Source of the DNA: JBLHKE01 sp047619485
Lineage (GTDB): Bacteria > Verrucomicrobiota > Verrucomicrobiia > Verrucomicrobiales > DEV007
Assembly: GCA_047619485.1 (NCBI GenBank)
Contig: JBLHKE010000156.1
Coordinates: 1 to 12,393, forward strand
Length of the DNA stretch: 12,393 nucleotides
Direction: 5' to 3'
Below the pieces are notes generated by a model. The model did no database searches. It saw only the letters and a program-made list of their open reading frames with translations, and was not told where the DNA came from. The position numbers were made by a program, and so were the translations under genes. How positions within the stretch are numbered: the first letter of the stretch is position 1; every line of letters begins with the position of its first letter. Of this stretch, positions 1 to 7,554 are shown piece by piece.

Positions 1-2
1 TC

Positions 3-1775
3 TCCGTCGTGCCGGCGCGCCTGGTGGTTCAGCGGAAGGTTTTCGTCAACTACGGATTCCCGGAGGCTTGGGCATTCTACGTCACGTCCAGTGACGGCGA
101 ACGCCAGCTCGTTGCGCGCATTGCCGATACCGAACTCGACCGCCGGCAGGGTGACCCTGTCATGGTTTCGTTTCCACCGGTGCTCGCATCCGAGCTCGAG
201 ATCGAGGGCGTCGGCCTACAGGACAATTTGGTCAGTTCGGGTCTCGTCTTTGCCCTCTCCGAAGTGTTCGCCTTTTCCGGACCCGACAACGTCGCCCCGA
301 TTGCCGAGGTGGCGGCGCCGTGGTCGATCGAGGGCAACGCCGGGTGGGGGCGGCGATTCGTCGTCGATGAGCAAACGCCGATCGGGCTTCCCGAGATCCC
401 GGTGTTCCACTCGGAGATCGGTTACAAGTCGTTTGCGGCGCGCAGTTCGGAGAAACCGAAATGGATTCAACTCGACCTGACGGCGCCGGCCACCGTAGAC
501 GCTGTGCGGCTCTATCCGGCGGAGATCGCGCTGGCGATCGCCCGGCCGGGCAGCGGTTTCCCGGTCCGCTTCCGACTGGAGATCAAAGCGCCCGGTGATG
601 GCGAGCCGTCGTGGGAAACTGTTTATGATCAAGGCGGTCACGATCTTCCCAATCCCGGAACCAACCCGGTGACTTTGCGCTTTGCCCCACAGGAGGCTGC
701 CGCATTTCGCCTGCACATCACCAAGCAGGAAAAGGCCGAGCACCCAGACGCCGCCGCGCACATCCTGTTGTCCGAGATTGAACTTCTGCACCGTGGCGAA
801 CCGGTGGCGGCCGGATCCGTAGTTTCCTCATCGGATGACACCGGGCGCTATCCAGGTACCCAACTACGGCGCAGCCCGGACGATCCGCCGATCATCGAAC
901 GCTTCTGGAGCGAGGCCGCGCTGAGCGACCGCTTCACTTCGCGTGGGCGTATCCTGCCGACGCGCGATTGGCTAGAGTCGCTCGCCTTGCGATTCGAACT
1001 GCGCAAGGAGCACGACGACCTGGTGCGACGCCGCGGGCAGCTCACTCGCCAGACTGGTCGGTTCTTGCTCGCTGGGCTTGTCGGTCTCACGTTCGCCGTC
1101 CTCGTCGGGTTCGGTTTCTGGGCGGTGCGCGCGCGCTTCGTCCACCGCCGCGGGGTTCGCCGGGTGCGTACCCAAATCGCTTCCGATCTGCACGACGACA
1201 TTGGCAGCAACCTCGGCGCGATCGCGCTGATGGCCGACCGTCTCGGTCGCGGCGCGCCACCGGGCGGAGGTTCGGAAGCGGAGGGGGAAGGGGAAGGGGC
1301 GTCTTCTACGATCCGCCGGCTTGCCCGTGAGAGCGCGGCCTCGCTTAAGCAGATTGTCTGGCTCACCGCCCCACAGATCGGTTCTGAAGCCCCGCTCGAC
1401 CACCGCGTGCGCGAGACCGCCGATGCGATTCTCCGCCAGGTGCCGTACTCGCTTGAGATCCGCAGCCCGGTGACGGAACTGCAACTGCCGCCACAACATC
1501 GCCGCGCGCTGGTGCTCTACCTAAAAGAAGCGCTGCACAACATCGTCTCGCATGCCTCCGCCAAGCAGGTCGAGATCACCATAGAGCGCGCTGCAGATAC
1601 CGGTCGTTGGCTGGTTTTCATCGGCGATGACGGCACCGGCATCCCCGCCGACCAGCTCGCCAGCGACGCCACGCTGCGTACTCTCAAATACCGTGCCAAG
1701 CAACTCGGCGCCGAGCTTTCCATCGACAGTTCCCCGGGGGACGGCACGCGGCTGACGTTGGAATTTCGGGTCTGA
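3..1775 (+). CDS. Sensor histidine kinase with discoidin-like extracytoplasmic domains (5' end outside window)
   Basis: This is the C-terminal part of a membrane two-component sensor kinase. The frame is open to the left edge; the GTG at 9 is probably not the true start, because no signal peptide or first membrane segment follows and the protein begins inside a domain. Counting from that GTG, residues about 125-263 look like an F5/8 type C (discoidin) domain, with a WIQLDL strand and a closing LLSEIELL strand. Residues 1-95 look like the end of a second copy, closing with ALSEVFAFSG. A helical, charged stretch leads to one membrane segment at about 352-374. The cytoplasmic part has a HisKA_3 H-box (ASDLHDDIGSNL, phosphoacceptor His395), an N-box with Asn511, a G1 box DDGTGIP around Asp541, and a final GDGTRLTLEF G2 box. 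This is the NarL/DegS-type kinase class, which normally pairs with a LuxR-type regulator; none is in the window. The ligand is unknown; discoidin domains often bind carbohydrate. Confidence 0.9.
   Translation, partial: SVVPARLVVQRKVFVNYGFPEAWAFYVTSSDGERQLVARIADTELDRRQGDPVMVSFPPVLASELEIEGVGLQDNLVSSGLVFALSEVFAFSGPDNVAPIAEVAAPWSIEGNAGWGRRFVVDEQTPIGLPEIPVFHSEIGYKSFAARSSEKPKWIQLDLTAPATVDAVRLYPAEIALAIARPGSGFPVRFRLEIKAPGDGEPSWETVYDQGGHDLPNPGTNPVTLRFAPQEAAAFRLHITKQEKAEHPDAAAHILLSEIELLHRGEPVAAGSVVSSSDDTGRYPGTQLRRSPDDPPIIERFWSEAALSDRFTSRGRILPTRDWLESLALRFELRKEHDDLVRRRGQLTRQTGRFLLAGLVGLTFAVLVGFGFWAVRARFVHRRGVRRVRTQIASDLHDDIGSNLGAIALMADRLGRGAPPGGGSEAEGEGEGASSTIRRLARESAASLKQIVWLTAPQIGSEAPLDHRVRETADAILRQVPYSLEIRSPVTELQLPPQHRRALVLYLKEALHNIVSHASAKQVEITIERAADTGRWLVFIGDDGTGIPADQLASDATLRTLKYRAKQLGAELSIDSSPGDGTRLTLEFRV
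1282..1299 (+). repeat. Purine-only G-rich tract inside the kinase gene
   Basis: A run of G5-AA-G4-AA-G4 preceded by an A, all purine on the + strand. It encodes part of an EGEGEG segment in the linker after the H-box helix of the kinase, where length changes should be tolerated. The unit GGGGAA is six bases long, so gain or loss of one unit would keep the frame. Confidence 0.6.
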
Positions 1776-1878
1776 GCGTCCGGATGGCGTAAACACGTCA
1801 TACCGGTCGACGCTGGATTCGGTTATCAAATGAAAGTGAAGGGCTCTACAGCCCACACCCCTCCAACAATTGCCCACC

Positions 1879-2874
1879 ATGAAGACAGCGATGACGATCT
1901 TCGGGGTTCTCCTCGGTTCCATGATTACAAACCAGAATGCCCGTGCCGAACTGGTCGGGTATTGGAATTTTGACGAAGGCGAAGGGACGATGGCCTTCGA
2001 CTTCACGGATCACGAAAACGACGGAACGCTGAAGGCGATCAGCGGTGGCAGCGTCCCGACTTGGATTCCCGGTCACACCGGGGAGGCAGAAGATTTCGCG
2101 CTCGAATTCTCGCAGGGCAATGTCGAAGTTCCGGATGCGGAGAGCCTCCACATCACTAATTCGTTCACGCTGGCTGCGTGGATGTTCGGCACAGGATCGA
2201 ACTACGGGCACCTTTTCGTGGCGGGTGACGGCGGCGCGAATGGTCGCAACTGGTTGCTTCAGACAAGCAATTTTGGCGGCGACTCGGCTTATTTTTGGTC
2301 TGCCACCAATAGCGGATTCCAACATACATTGAACTTCGTTCCTGCGCAGAATGCCTGGCACCATATCGCCGTCACCTACGATGGCTCGATTATGACTACC
2401 TACTACGATGGTGCCATGGTGAGCAGCAATTTATTCACTGCGAGTCTCACCGCCTGGGGGACACTCCGGCTCGGCGGCTTCAGTTTGTTCGGCAGCGGCT
2501 TCGAGAGCAGGCTCGACGAAATGGTCATTTTCAACACGGTGGAGGATGTCGCCACGATCATGGACGGAGCGCATGACGAGATGACAGGTGACCCACCGCC
2601 ACCGGTCGAGCCCATCGACCCGTTCTATATCAATGAGTTTACTCTCGTGGGAGATGTGATCACGCTCACCTGGGACTCGGAGGATGATGAGGAATTCCTT
2701 GTCGGGATTTCCACTGATGTCATCCATTGGCCGGAGTCCATTGATGATTCGGTCGATGCAGATATCGGCTTAGAAACGACTCGTACCTATGACCTCAGCG
2801 ACTTAGGGATCGACCTCGAAAATTTGAAGCGGGTCTTCTTCCGCGTTGAGAAAAAGGCGCAACTGAACCCTTGA
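1879..2874 (+). CDS. Exported LamG / concanavalin A-like domain protein
   Basis: A 331-residue secreted protein, probably binding glycan or surface polymer. The ATG at 1879 was chosen over an in-frame TTG nine bases upstream because it starts directly on a Sec signal peptide: a short Lys-containing start, a hydrophobic core, and a probable cut after ARA at residue 23. Residues 24 to about 232 match the LamG/laminin-G-like jelly-roll pattern: an LVGYWNFDEG opening strand, a central WHHIAVTYDG strand, a YYDG turn, and a closing LRLGG...RLDEMVIFN motif. A short PPPPVEP linker (239-245) leads to a beta-rich tail (about 252-331) with LTWDSE...ISTDVIHW and a final VFFRVEK strand, a pattern I associate with verrucomicrobial exported proteins. 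There is no PEP-CTERM anchor or other sorting signal. No Shine-Dalgarno sequence precedes the start. The next gene begins 30 bases after the stop, so the two are probably co-transcribed. The specific ligand cannot be told. Confidence 0.85.
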   Translation: MKTAMTIFGVLLGSMITNQNARAELVGYWNFDEGEGTMAFDFTDHENDGTLKAISGGSVPTWIPGHTGEAEDFALEFSQGNVEVPDAESLHITNSFTLAAWMFGTGSNYGHLFVAGDGGANGRNWLLQTSNFGGDSAYFWSATNSGFQHTLNFVPAQNAWHHIAVTYDGSIMTTYYDGAMVSSNLFTASLTAWGTLRLGGFSLFGSGFESRLDEMVIFNTVEDVATIMDGAHDEMTGDPPPPVEPIDPFYINEFTLVGDVITLTWDSEDDEEFLVGISTDVIHWPESIDDSVDADIGLETTRTYDLSDLGIDLENLKRVFFRVEKKAQLNP

Positions 2875-2904
2875 TCCATTTTTGACCCCGCAAGAACCAA
2901 CCCT

Positions 2905-5571
2905 ATGAAACCAGTGATGAAGATTTTTCTCCCGTACTTATTTGCCGCCGCAGCCAGCATTGCCAATGCCGGCTCACCGGAAACCGTGGTGGTGGGCAAT
3001 CCCGGCAACCCGGCCGACAAATCCGGATTCGGCAACGTTGATTACGAATACCGGATCGGTAAATTCGAGCTGACCAACGCCGAGTATTGCGAGTTCCTCA
3101 ACGCGGTCGCGAGGACGGATTCCAACGAGCTATACGATAGCCGCATGTCCAACAGCTACGGCGGCATCAACCGGTCCGGATCCTCCGGTGAGTACGTGTA
3201 TGCGACCAAGGCCGGCTGCGACAAGTGGCCGGTGGGTTACGTGACTTGGGAGTCGTGCGCGCGCTATTGTAATTGGCTGTCCAACGGCGGCGGCGACGGT
3301 GGCACGGAGACGGGGTGCTACACTATTAATGGCAACGAGGTGACGCGCCCAGACCACACGGCCCTCGCCAAAAGTGAAACCACCAAGTGGGCGATCGCCA
3401 GCGAGAACGAGTGGTACAAGGCGGCCTATTACGACCCGAAAAAGAACGATACCGGTGGCTACTGGCCATACGCGGTCAAGGGCAGGTTCTCGCCTGAGTG
3501 CAATATCAACAGCAATCAGGTAAAGGCGGTGGGATCGTTCGCGACCGCGGCGAGTGCCTATGGCACTTTTGATCAGAACGGCAACCAGTGGGAATACAAT
3601 GAGGATGCGTCGGGCAACAAGGTCGCCCTGCGCGGCGGCTCGTGGTTCCACAACGACCACGACGCCTACCTGCGCTCGTCCACCCGCTATGATGTGCTCA
3701 GCGCAAAGTGGCCCAACTACGGTTTCCGCGTCGTCGCTCTCGGATCAGGTAAGGCCAAAGCCACACCGACCGTTTCCGCGCCGGCACCGGCTCCGACATC
3801 AACGGTGCCTTCACCTGCTCCGGCACCCGCACCCGTCAAGCCGGCTCCGGCCCCGGCAACTGTTCCAACGCCAACTCCAGCTCCAGCTCCCGCAACCGTC
3901 CCGCCAGTGAAGCCGACCGTATCGGTAGGCAAGGGCACGACTTACTACGTCAGCGCGTCGCAAGGCAATGATAAATGGAGCGGCGATTCGGAATCTCCGG
4001 ACGGGACCGCTGGACCATGGAAAACTTTGGCGCGCGCCTCGATCGAATACCAACCCGGCGACACCATCCTGCTGAAGAGCGGTGACACTTGGAATGAAGA
4101 ACTCGCGCCCAAAGGCAGCGGCACGCCCGAGCAACCGATCACCATCGGCGCGTATGGCGAAGGCGCCAAACCGGTAATTGACCGCGAGGATTTCAAACAG
4201 GACCGCTCCGGGATCCGGCTGTCCGATCAGGGCGGGTATAAGATTGTCGGCATCGAGTTCAACCGCTGCATGACCGGCATCTACGGCGAGTACTCCGACG
4301 GTTGCCCGACCAAGAAACACATCTGGATCGAGGACTGCTACTTTCACGACTCCCTGCTTTATCAACACTACGAAGACTACCCGAAGCGCAAGATCGGCCT
4401 CGGCATCTGCTTCTTCTCGTTCGAGCTCGACAAGCGCATCGTGCTCGAAGACATCACGATCAAAGATTGCGTGTTCCGCCGGCTGGCCTCGGGGATCTGG
4501 ACCAACAGCCCGGACAATTTCAACAAGAACGCCTCCTACGTTTACAACTTCAAAAACATGACTATGGACGGTTGCCTGTTCGAAGAGGGCTACCAGTGGC
4601 AGCAGGGCATCCGCGGGGTCGATACCGGCGTGATGCGCAACTGCGTCACACACGATGTCGGCCGCGGCTTCCGCTCCTTCAACGGCGTCGCCGGCTCGAT
4701 GTTCTTCCGCTGCAAGGACTGGCTGTTCGAAGACAGCGAGTGGGGCTTTGTCTCCATAGGTCTGGGTAGCGGCGACGGCGAAGCCTTCGACTTCGAGGGC
4801 AACTGCGACAACATGACGATGCGCAACTGCCTGTTCCACGACACCGACGGTCCAGGGTTTTTGCTTTGTTGTTATGCCTCCGACGGCCACGCCCACTCCG
4901 GGATCGTGATGGAGAATTGCGTCATCAACGGCAAGTCGAAACGCCCGATCGGCCTGCCGCGCTGCGCGATTGTCAACACCACCGACTGGAACGAGTCGAC
5001 CTGGACGAAGTGCCGCTTCTATGTCTCCAAAGGCGAGGCGCTGATGCGCGTGATGGACCCCGAGAAGGACAAGAAGACCAAGTTTATCGACTGCTGGTAC
5101 AAGAATTTGAGCGCGGCTTGCAGCAGCCCGAACCTCGCTCTGAAGGCGAGCGCGAAATCGTCTTCCGATGCTCCCGGTAGCAAGGCGGGCGCGGTATCTG
5201 ACGGCGATGCGTCCACCGCATGGGAGGCGGGGTCCGCGGCAGAGCAGTGGATCCAGATCGTCTTCCCCACCGAACAGACGATCAACGAGTTCAGGATTAA
5301 AGAGGCCACGTCCTCATCCATCAACCGCTACGAGATCCAATACGCGGACGCCGCTTCGAAGGACTGGGTCAGCTGTTTCAACGGGATGGCGATCGGGAAG
5401 GAATTTGTCGCGCCCATCGTCAGCCGCAAGACGCGCGGCGTGCGATTGCGCATCCTTGGCACCAAGAACGGCAACCCCGCTATCACCGAATTCGAGGCCT
5501 ACAACGACACGTCGGGAACCGACTTCGACGATCCCACTGGCGAAAAGGCGGTGAGAATCGTCGGCGAGTAA
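2905..5571 (+). CDS. Exported multidomain protein: FGE-like domain, Pro/Ala linker, beta-helix, discoidin domain
   Basis: An 888-residue exported protein with four parts. A signal peptide runs to about residue 22 (cut after ANA); the ATG at 2914 would also give a usable one. Residues about 23-277 are an FGE-sulfatase/SUMF1-like fold: VVVGNPGNPAD, YRIGKFELTNAEYCEFLNAV, WAIASENEWYKAAYYDP, GNQWEY (226-231), RGGSW (243-247) and a closing GFRV. The two active-site cysteines of true formylglycine-generating enzymes are missing from the segment after RGGSW, so a binding role is more likely than sulfatase activation. A Pro/Ala linker (287-344) follows. Residues 345 to about 735 start TTYYVSASQGND and form a right-handed parallel beta-helix of the pectate-lyase/DUF1565 kind, with repeated MRNC or IEDC coils. 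Residues 743 to about 868 are an F5/8 type C domain (NLALKASAKSSS, AWEAG, WIQIVF, EFEAYND). No anchor is visible. It is probably a polysaccharide-binding or -cleaving surface protein; the substrate and any lyase residues cannot be assigned. Confidence 0.88.
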   Translation: MKPVMKIFLPYLFAAAASIANAGSPETVVVGNPGNPADKSGFGNVDYEYRIGKFELTNAEYCEFLNAVARTDSNELYDSRMSNSYGGINRSGSSGEYVYATKAGCDKWPVGYVTWESCARYCNWLSNGGGDGGTETGCYTINGNEVTRPDHTALAKSETTKWAIASENEWYKAAYYDPKKNDTGGYWPYAVKGRFSPECNINSNQVKAVGSFATAASAYGTFDQNGNQWEYNEDASGNKVALRGGSWFHNDHDAYLRSSTRYDVLSAKWPNYGFRVVALGSGKAKATPTVSAPAPAPTSTVPSPAPAPAPVKPAPAPATVPTPTPAPAPATVPPVKPTVSVGKGTTYYVSASQGNDKWSGDSESPDGTAGPWKTLARASIEYQPGDTILLKSGDTWNEELAPKGSGTPEQPITIGAYGEGAKPVIDREDFKQDRSGIRLSDQGGYKIVGIEFNRCMTGIYGEYSDGCPTKKHIWIEDCYFHDSLLYQHYEDYPKRKIGLGICFFSFELDKRIVLEDITIKDCVFRRLASGIWTNSPDNFNKNASYVYNFKNMTMDGCLFEEGYQWQQGIRGVDTGVMRNCVTHDVGRGFRSFNGVAGSMFFRCKDWLFEDSEWGFVSIGLGSGDGEAFDFEGNCDNMTMRNCLFHDTDGPGFLLCCYASDGHAHSGIVMENCVINGKSKRPIGLPRCAIVNTTDWNESTWTKCRFYVSKGEALMRVMDPEKDKKTKFIDCWYKNLSAACSSPNLALKASAKSSSDAPGSKAGAVSDGDASTAWEAGSAAEQWIQIVFPTEQTINEFRIKEATSSSINRYEIQYADAASKDWVSCFNGMAIGKEFVAPIVSRKTRGVRLRILGTKNGNPAITEFEAYNDTSGTDFDDPTGEKAVRIVGE
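3763..3936 (+). repeat. Pro/Ala-rich linker coding region
   Basis: Residues 287-344 of the exported multidomain protein consist largely of PAPAP and PTPT units, encoded by degenerate repeats such as CCGGCACCGGCTCCG and CCAACTCCAGCTCCA. It separates the FGE-like domain from the beta-helix and should be an extended, flexible spacer outside the cell. The reverse strand reads as Gly/Ala repeats, which explains the apparent open frames there. Confidence 0.8.
4267..5094 (+). repeat. Cysteine-marked coils of the beta-helix
   Basis: Within the beta-helix a recurring pattern of two beta residues, an acidic, Asn or Gly residue, then Cys and a hydrophobic pair (IEDCYF, IKDCVF, MDGCLF, MRNCVT, MRNCLF, MENCVI, WTKCRF, FIDCWY) places cysteines at residues 478, 522, 557, 580, 642, 672, 703 and 730. 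Two less regular ones lie at 455 and 603. Several spacings are 23 residues, close to one coil of a right-handed beta-helix, so these side chains may stack as a ladder inside the helix. Confidence 0.65.
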
Positions 5572-5612
5572 CTGCCTCCCGGCCAAGATCAATCACGTAA
5601 ACGAAACCAACT

Positions 5613-6665
5613 ATGAGCGAACAGAACCTAGCACAAAAAACCACCGCGAGCGCCGACGACGTGCAGGCGGTGCAGCGCCTGCGCGACGCGAACGAACGGA
5701 TCGTCAACGAACTAGGTAAAATCATCATCGGCCAGAAAGATGTGATCGACGAACTGATGATCGCCATCTTCGCGCGCGGCCACTGTCTGCTGGTCGGCGT
5801 CCCGGGCTTGGCCAAAACGCTTCTGGTCAGCACCCTGTCGCGTACCCTGTCGCTGAGCTTCAACCGTATCCAGTTCACCCCCGACCTGATGCCCTCGGAC
5901 ATCACCGGCACCGAGATTTTGGCCGACGACCCGGAGACTGGCGAGCGCAAGTTCAAGTTCCTCCCCGGGCCGGTGTTCGCCAACATCGTGCTCGCTGACG
6001 AGATCAACCGTACGCCGCCCAAGACCCAGGCCGCACTGCTCGAGGCGATGCAGGAGAAGCGCGTTTCGGCCGGTGGCGAGACTTTTCCGTTGGAGGAGCC
6101 GTTCTTCGTGCTGGCCACCCAGAACCCGCTCGAGCAGGAGGGCACCTACCCCTTGCCGGAGGCGCAGCTCGACCGCTTTCTTTTCAATATCATCGTCGAC
6201 TACCCGGATCGCGGCGAGGAGATCGCGATGGCGAAACGAATCTCGGGAGAGTTCGAGGCGGAGTTGGAAGCGGTGATTGGCCGCGACGAGATCATCGCTC
6301 TCCAAAAGACCGTGCGCCGGATTCTGGTGGCCGACCACATCTACGAATATGCGGCCTCGCTGGTGCGCTCGACACGGCCTGACGACCCGGAGGCGCCCGA
6401 GTTCATCCGCGAGTGGTTGTCCTACGGAGCTGGCCCGCGCGCGACTTTGTATCTGATCACTGCTGGCAAAGCGCGAGCCGCATTGCGTGGGCGTCTGCAC
6501 ATGTCGATCGAGGACGTGCAGGCCCTGGCGCCAGCGATCCTCCGCCACCGCATCATCCCGAATTTCGCCGCCCGTTCCGAGGAGATGACCAGCGACCTAG
6601 TCATCAAAAAGCTGCTCGAGACAATACCGGCCGATGAGAATCTCTATGATGGCAAAGCCAGCTAA
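5613..6665 (+). CDS. MoxR-family AAA+ ATPase
   Basis: A 350-residue cytoplasmic AAA+ ATPase of the MoxR family, which acts as a chaperone-like remodelling motor together with vWA proteins. The Walker A motif is GVPGLAKT (62-69), the usual MoxR form in which Leu-Ala replaces the common Gly before Lys. Walker B is IVLADE (125-130), followed by INRTPPKTQAALLEAMQE. The sensor 1 region is LATQNPLEQEGTYPLPEAQLDRF (Asn171, Arg188). The C-terminal lid domain ends at about residue 350. Length is normal for the family and no residue appears to be missing. The ATG lies 41 bases after the preceding stop, with an A/C-rich leader and no Shine-Dalgarno sequence. The 3' end overlaps the start of the DUF58 gene, the classic MoxR partner. 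The client protein cannot be told from sequence. Confidence 0.96.
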   Translation: MSEQNLAQKTTASADDVQAVQRLRDANERIVNELGKIIIGQKDVIDELMIAIFARGHCLLVGVPGLAKTLLVSTLSRTLSLSFNRIQFTPDLMPSDITGTEILADDPETGERKFKFLPGPVFANIVLADEINRTPPKTQAALLEAMQEKRVSAGGETFPLEEPFFVLATQNPLEQEGTYPLPEAQLDRFLFNIIVDYPDRGEEIAMAKRISGEFEAELEAVIGRDEIIALQKTVRRILVADHIYEYAASLVRSTRPDDPEAPEFIREWLSYGAGPRATLYLITAGKARAALRGRLHMSIEDVQALAPAILRHRIIPNFAARSEEMTSDLVIKKLLETIPADENLYDGKAS

Positions 6666-7554
6666 GAAGAAGTTCCTGCATCTCGACCCTGAGGTCTTGC
6701 AGCGAATCAGCTCGTTGGAGCTGGTGGCGCGCGAGGCTGTCGAGGGCATGCGGGTGGGCGCACACCGTAGCCCGCTGAAGGGGCTGAGCTCGGAGTTCGC
6801 CTACCACCGCCCGTACGTGTTCGGCGATTCGCCGCGGCATGTGGACTGGCGGCTGTACGCCCGCACCGGTCGCTATTACATGAAGCAGTACATCGCCGAG
6901 ACCGATTTCACGGCGGACATCTTGCTCGATGCGAGTTCGTCGATGAACTACGGCTCCGGCGATGTGAGCAAGCTGGAGTACGCCAAGACGATGGCCGCCA
7001 GTCTGGCGCACCTGATTGTCACCCGGCGCGATATGGCTGGCTTGGCGATTTTTGATTCCGAACTGCGGCAGTACATCGAACCCTCTAGCCGCTTGTCGAT
7101 CGTGCGTGATATCGCTGTCGAGTTGGAGAAGGTCGAGGGCGTAGCGCGCACCAATATCGCCAGCCAGCTGCACGAGTTCGCCCAACGCATCAAGCGCCGC
7201 GGGTTCGTCATCCTGATATCCGACCTGTTGGACAATGTCGACGATTTCATGAAGGGGCTGAACCACCTGCAGTTCCATGGTCACAACGTGATCGTGTTCC
7301 ATACCCTGGATCCGTACGAGCTGACGTTCCCGTTCGACGGAACCTGTCGCTTCAAGGGACTCGAGGTGGACGAGGAACTGGTGACGCGGCCGAAACGGGT
7401 GCGCGAAATCTACTTGGAGGAGCTCGAGGTCTACCTCAAAAAGATCCGTGACGCCTGTCGCAAGACCAACGTCGATTACGTGCTGGCCGATACCTCTCGA
7501 CCTCTACATGAGGTGCTCACCGCCTACCTGATGAAAAGGTCGCGCAGTCTATGA
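6646..7554 (+). CDS. DUF58 domain protein, soluble vWA-like MoxR partner
   Basis: A protein of about 302 residues of the DUF58 family, almost always encoded next to MoxR. The N-terminal LDPEVLQRISSLEL and VGAHRSPLKGLSSEF segments lead to the family signature RPYVFGDSPRHVDW (55-68, counted from 6646), followed by YARTGRYYMKQY. A vWA-like fold follows with a complete MIDAS motif DASSSM (Asp95, Ser97, Ser99) and a later ILISDLLD strand. No membrane segment is present, so this is the soluble subtype. The start is uncertain: ATG at 6634 is possible, but the ATG pair at 6646/6649 leads straight into the Lys-rich opening and the usual family start. It overlaps the end of the MoxR gene by about 20 bases, and its stop overlaps the next start by 4 bases (ATGA), so translational coupling on both sides is likely. 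It is probably a metal-dependent adaptor between the ATPase and the membrane vWA proteins. Confidence 0.93.
   Translation: MMAKPAKKKFLHLDPEVLQRISSLELVAREAVEGMRVGAHRSPLKGLSSEFAYHRPYVFGDSPRHVDWRLYARTGRYYMKQYIAETDFTADILLDASSSMNYGSGDVSKLEYAKTMAASLAHLIVTRRDMAGLAIFDSELRQYIEPSSRLSIVRDIAVELEKVEGVARTNIASQLHEFAQRIKRRGFVILISDLLDNVDDFMKGLNHLQFHGHNVIVFHTLDPYELTFPFDGTCRFKGLEVDEELVTRPKRVREIYLEELEVYLKKIRDACRKTNVDYVLADTSRPLHEVLTAYLMKRSRSL

Noticed and set aside
1841..1854. GGGCT-CTAC-AGCCC hairpin between the kinase and LamG genes
   Set aside because: The stem is only 5 base pairs and no T tract follows, so a terminator cannot be supported.
1776..1878. Possible promoter in the 103-base gap after the kinase gene
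   Set aside because: TATCAA at 1824 is only a weak -10 match and no credible -35 element lies 16-18 bases upstream. A promoter is likely here but cannot be located.
1830..1976. Small + strand frame starting ATGAAAGTGAAG just before the LamG gene
   Set aside because: About 48 codons, out of frame and overlapping the LamG signal peptide, with low-complexity composition and no ribosome site.
3717..3938. Gly/Ala repeat protein on the - strand
   Set aside because: It is the reverse reading of the Pro/Ala linker repeats.
3811..4896. Long open frame of 361 codons on the - strand opposite the beta-helix region
   Set aside because: It lies wholly inside a convincing + strand gene with recognisable domains, its product has no recognisable motif, and GC-rich codon use makes such mirror frames common.
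5796..5819. Apparently degenerate Walker A motif in the ATPase
   Set aside because: GVPGLAKT is the normal form in the MoxR family, so it is not evidence of inactivation.
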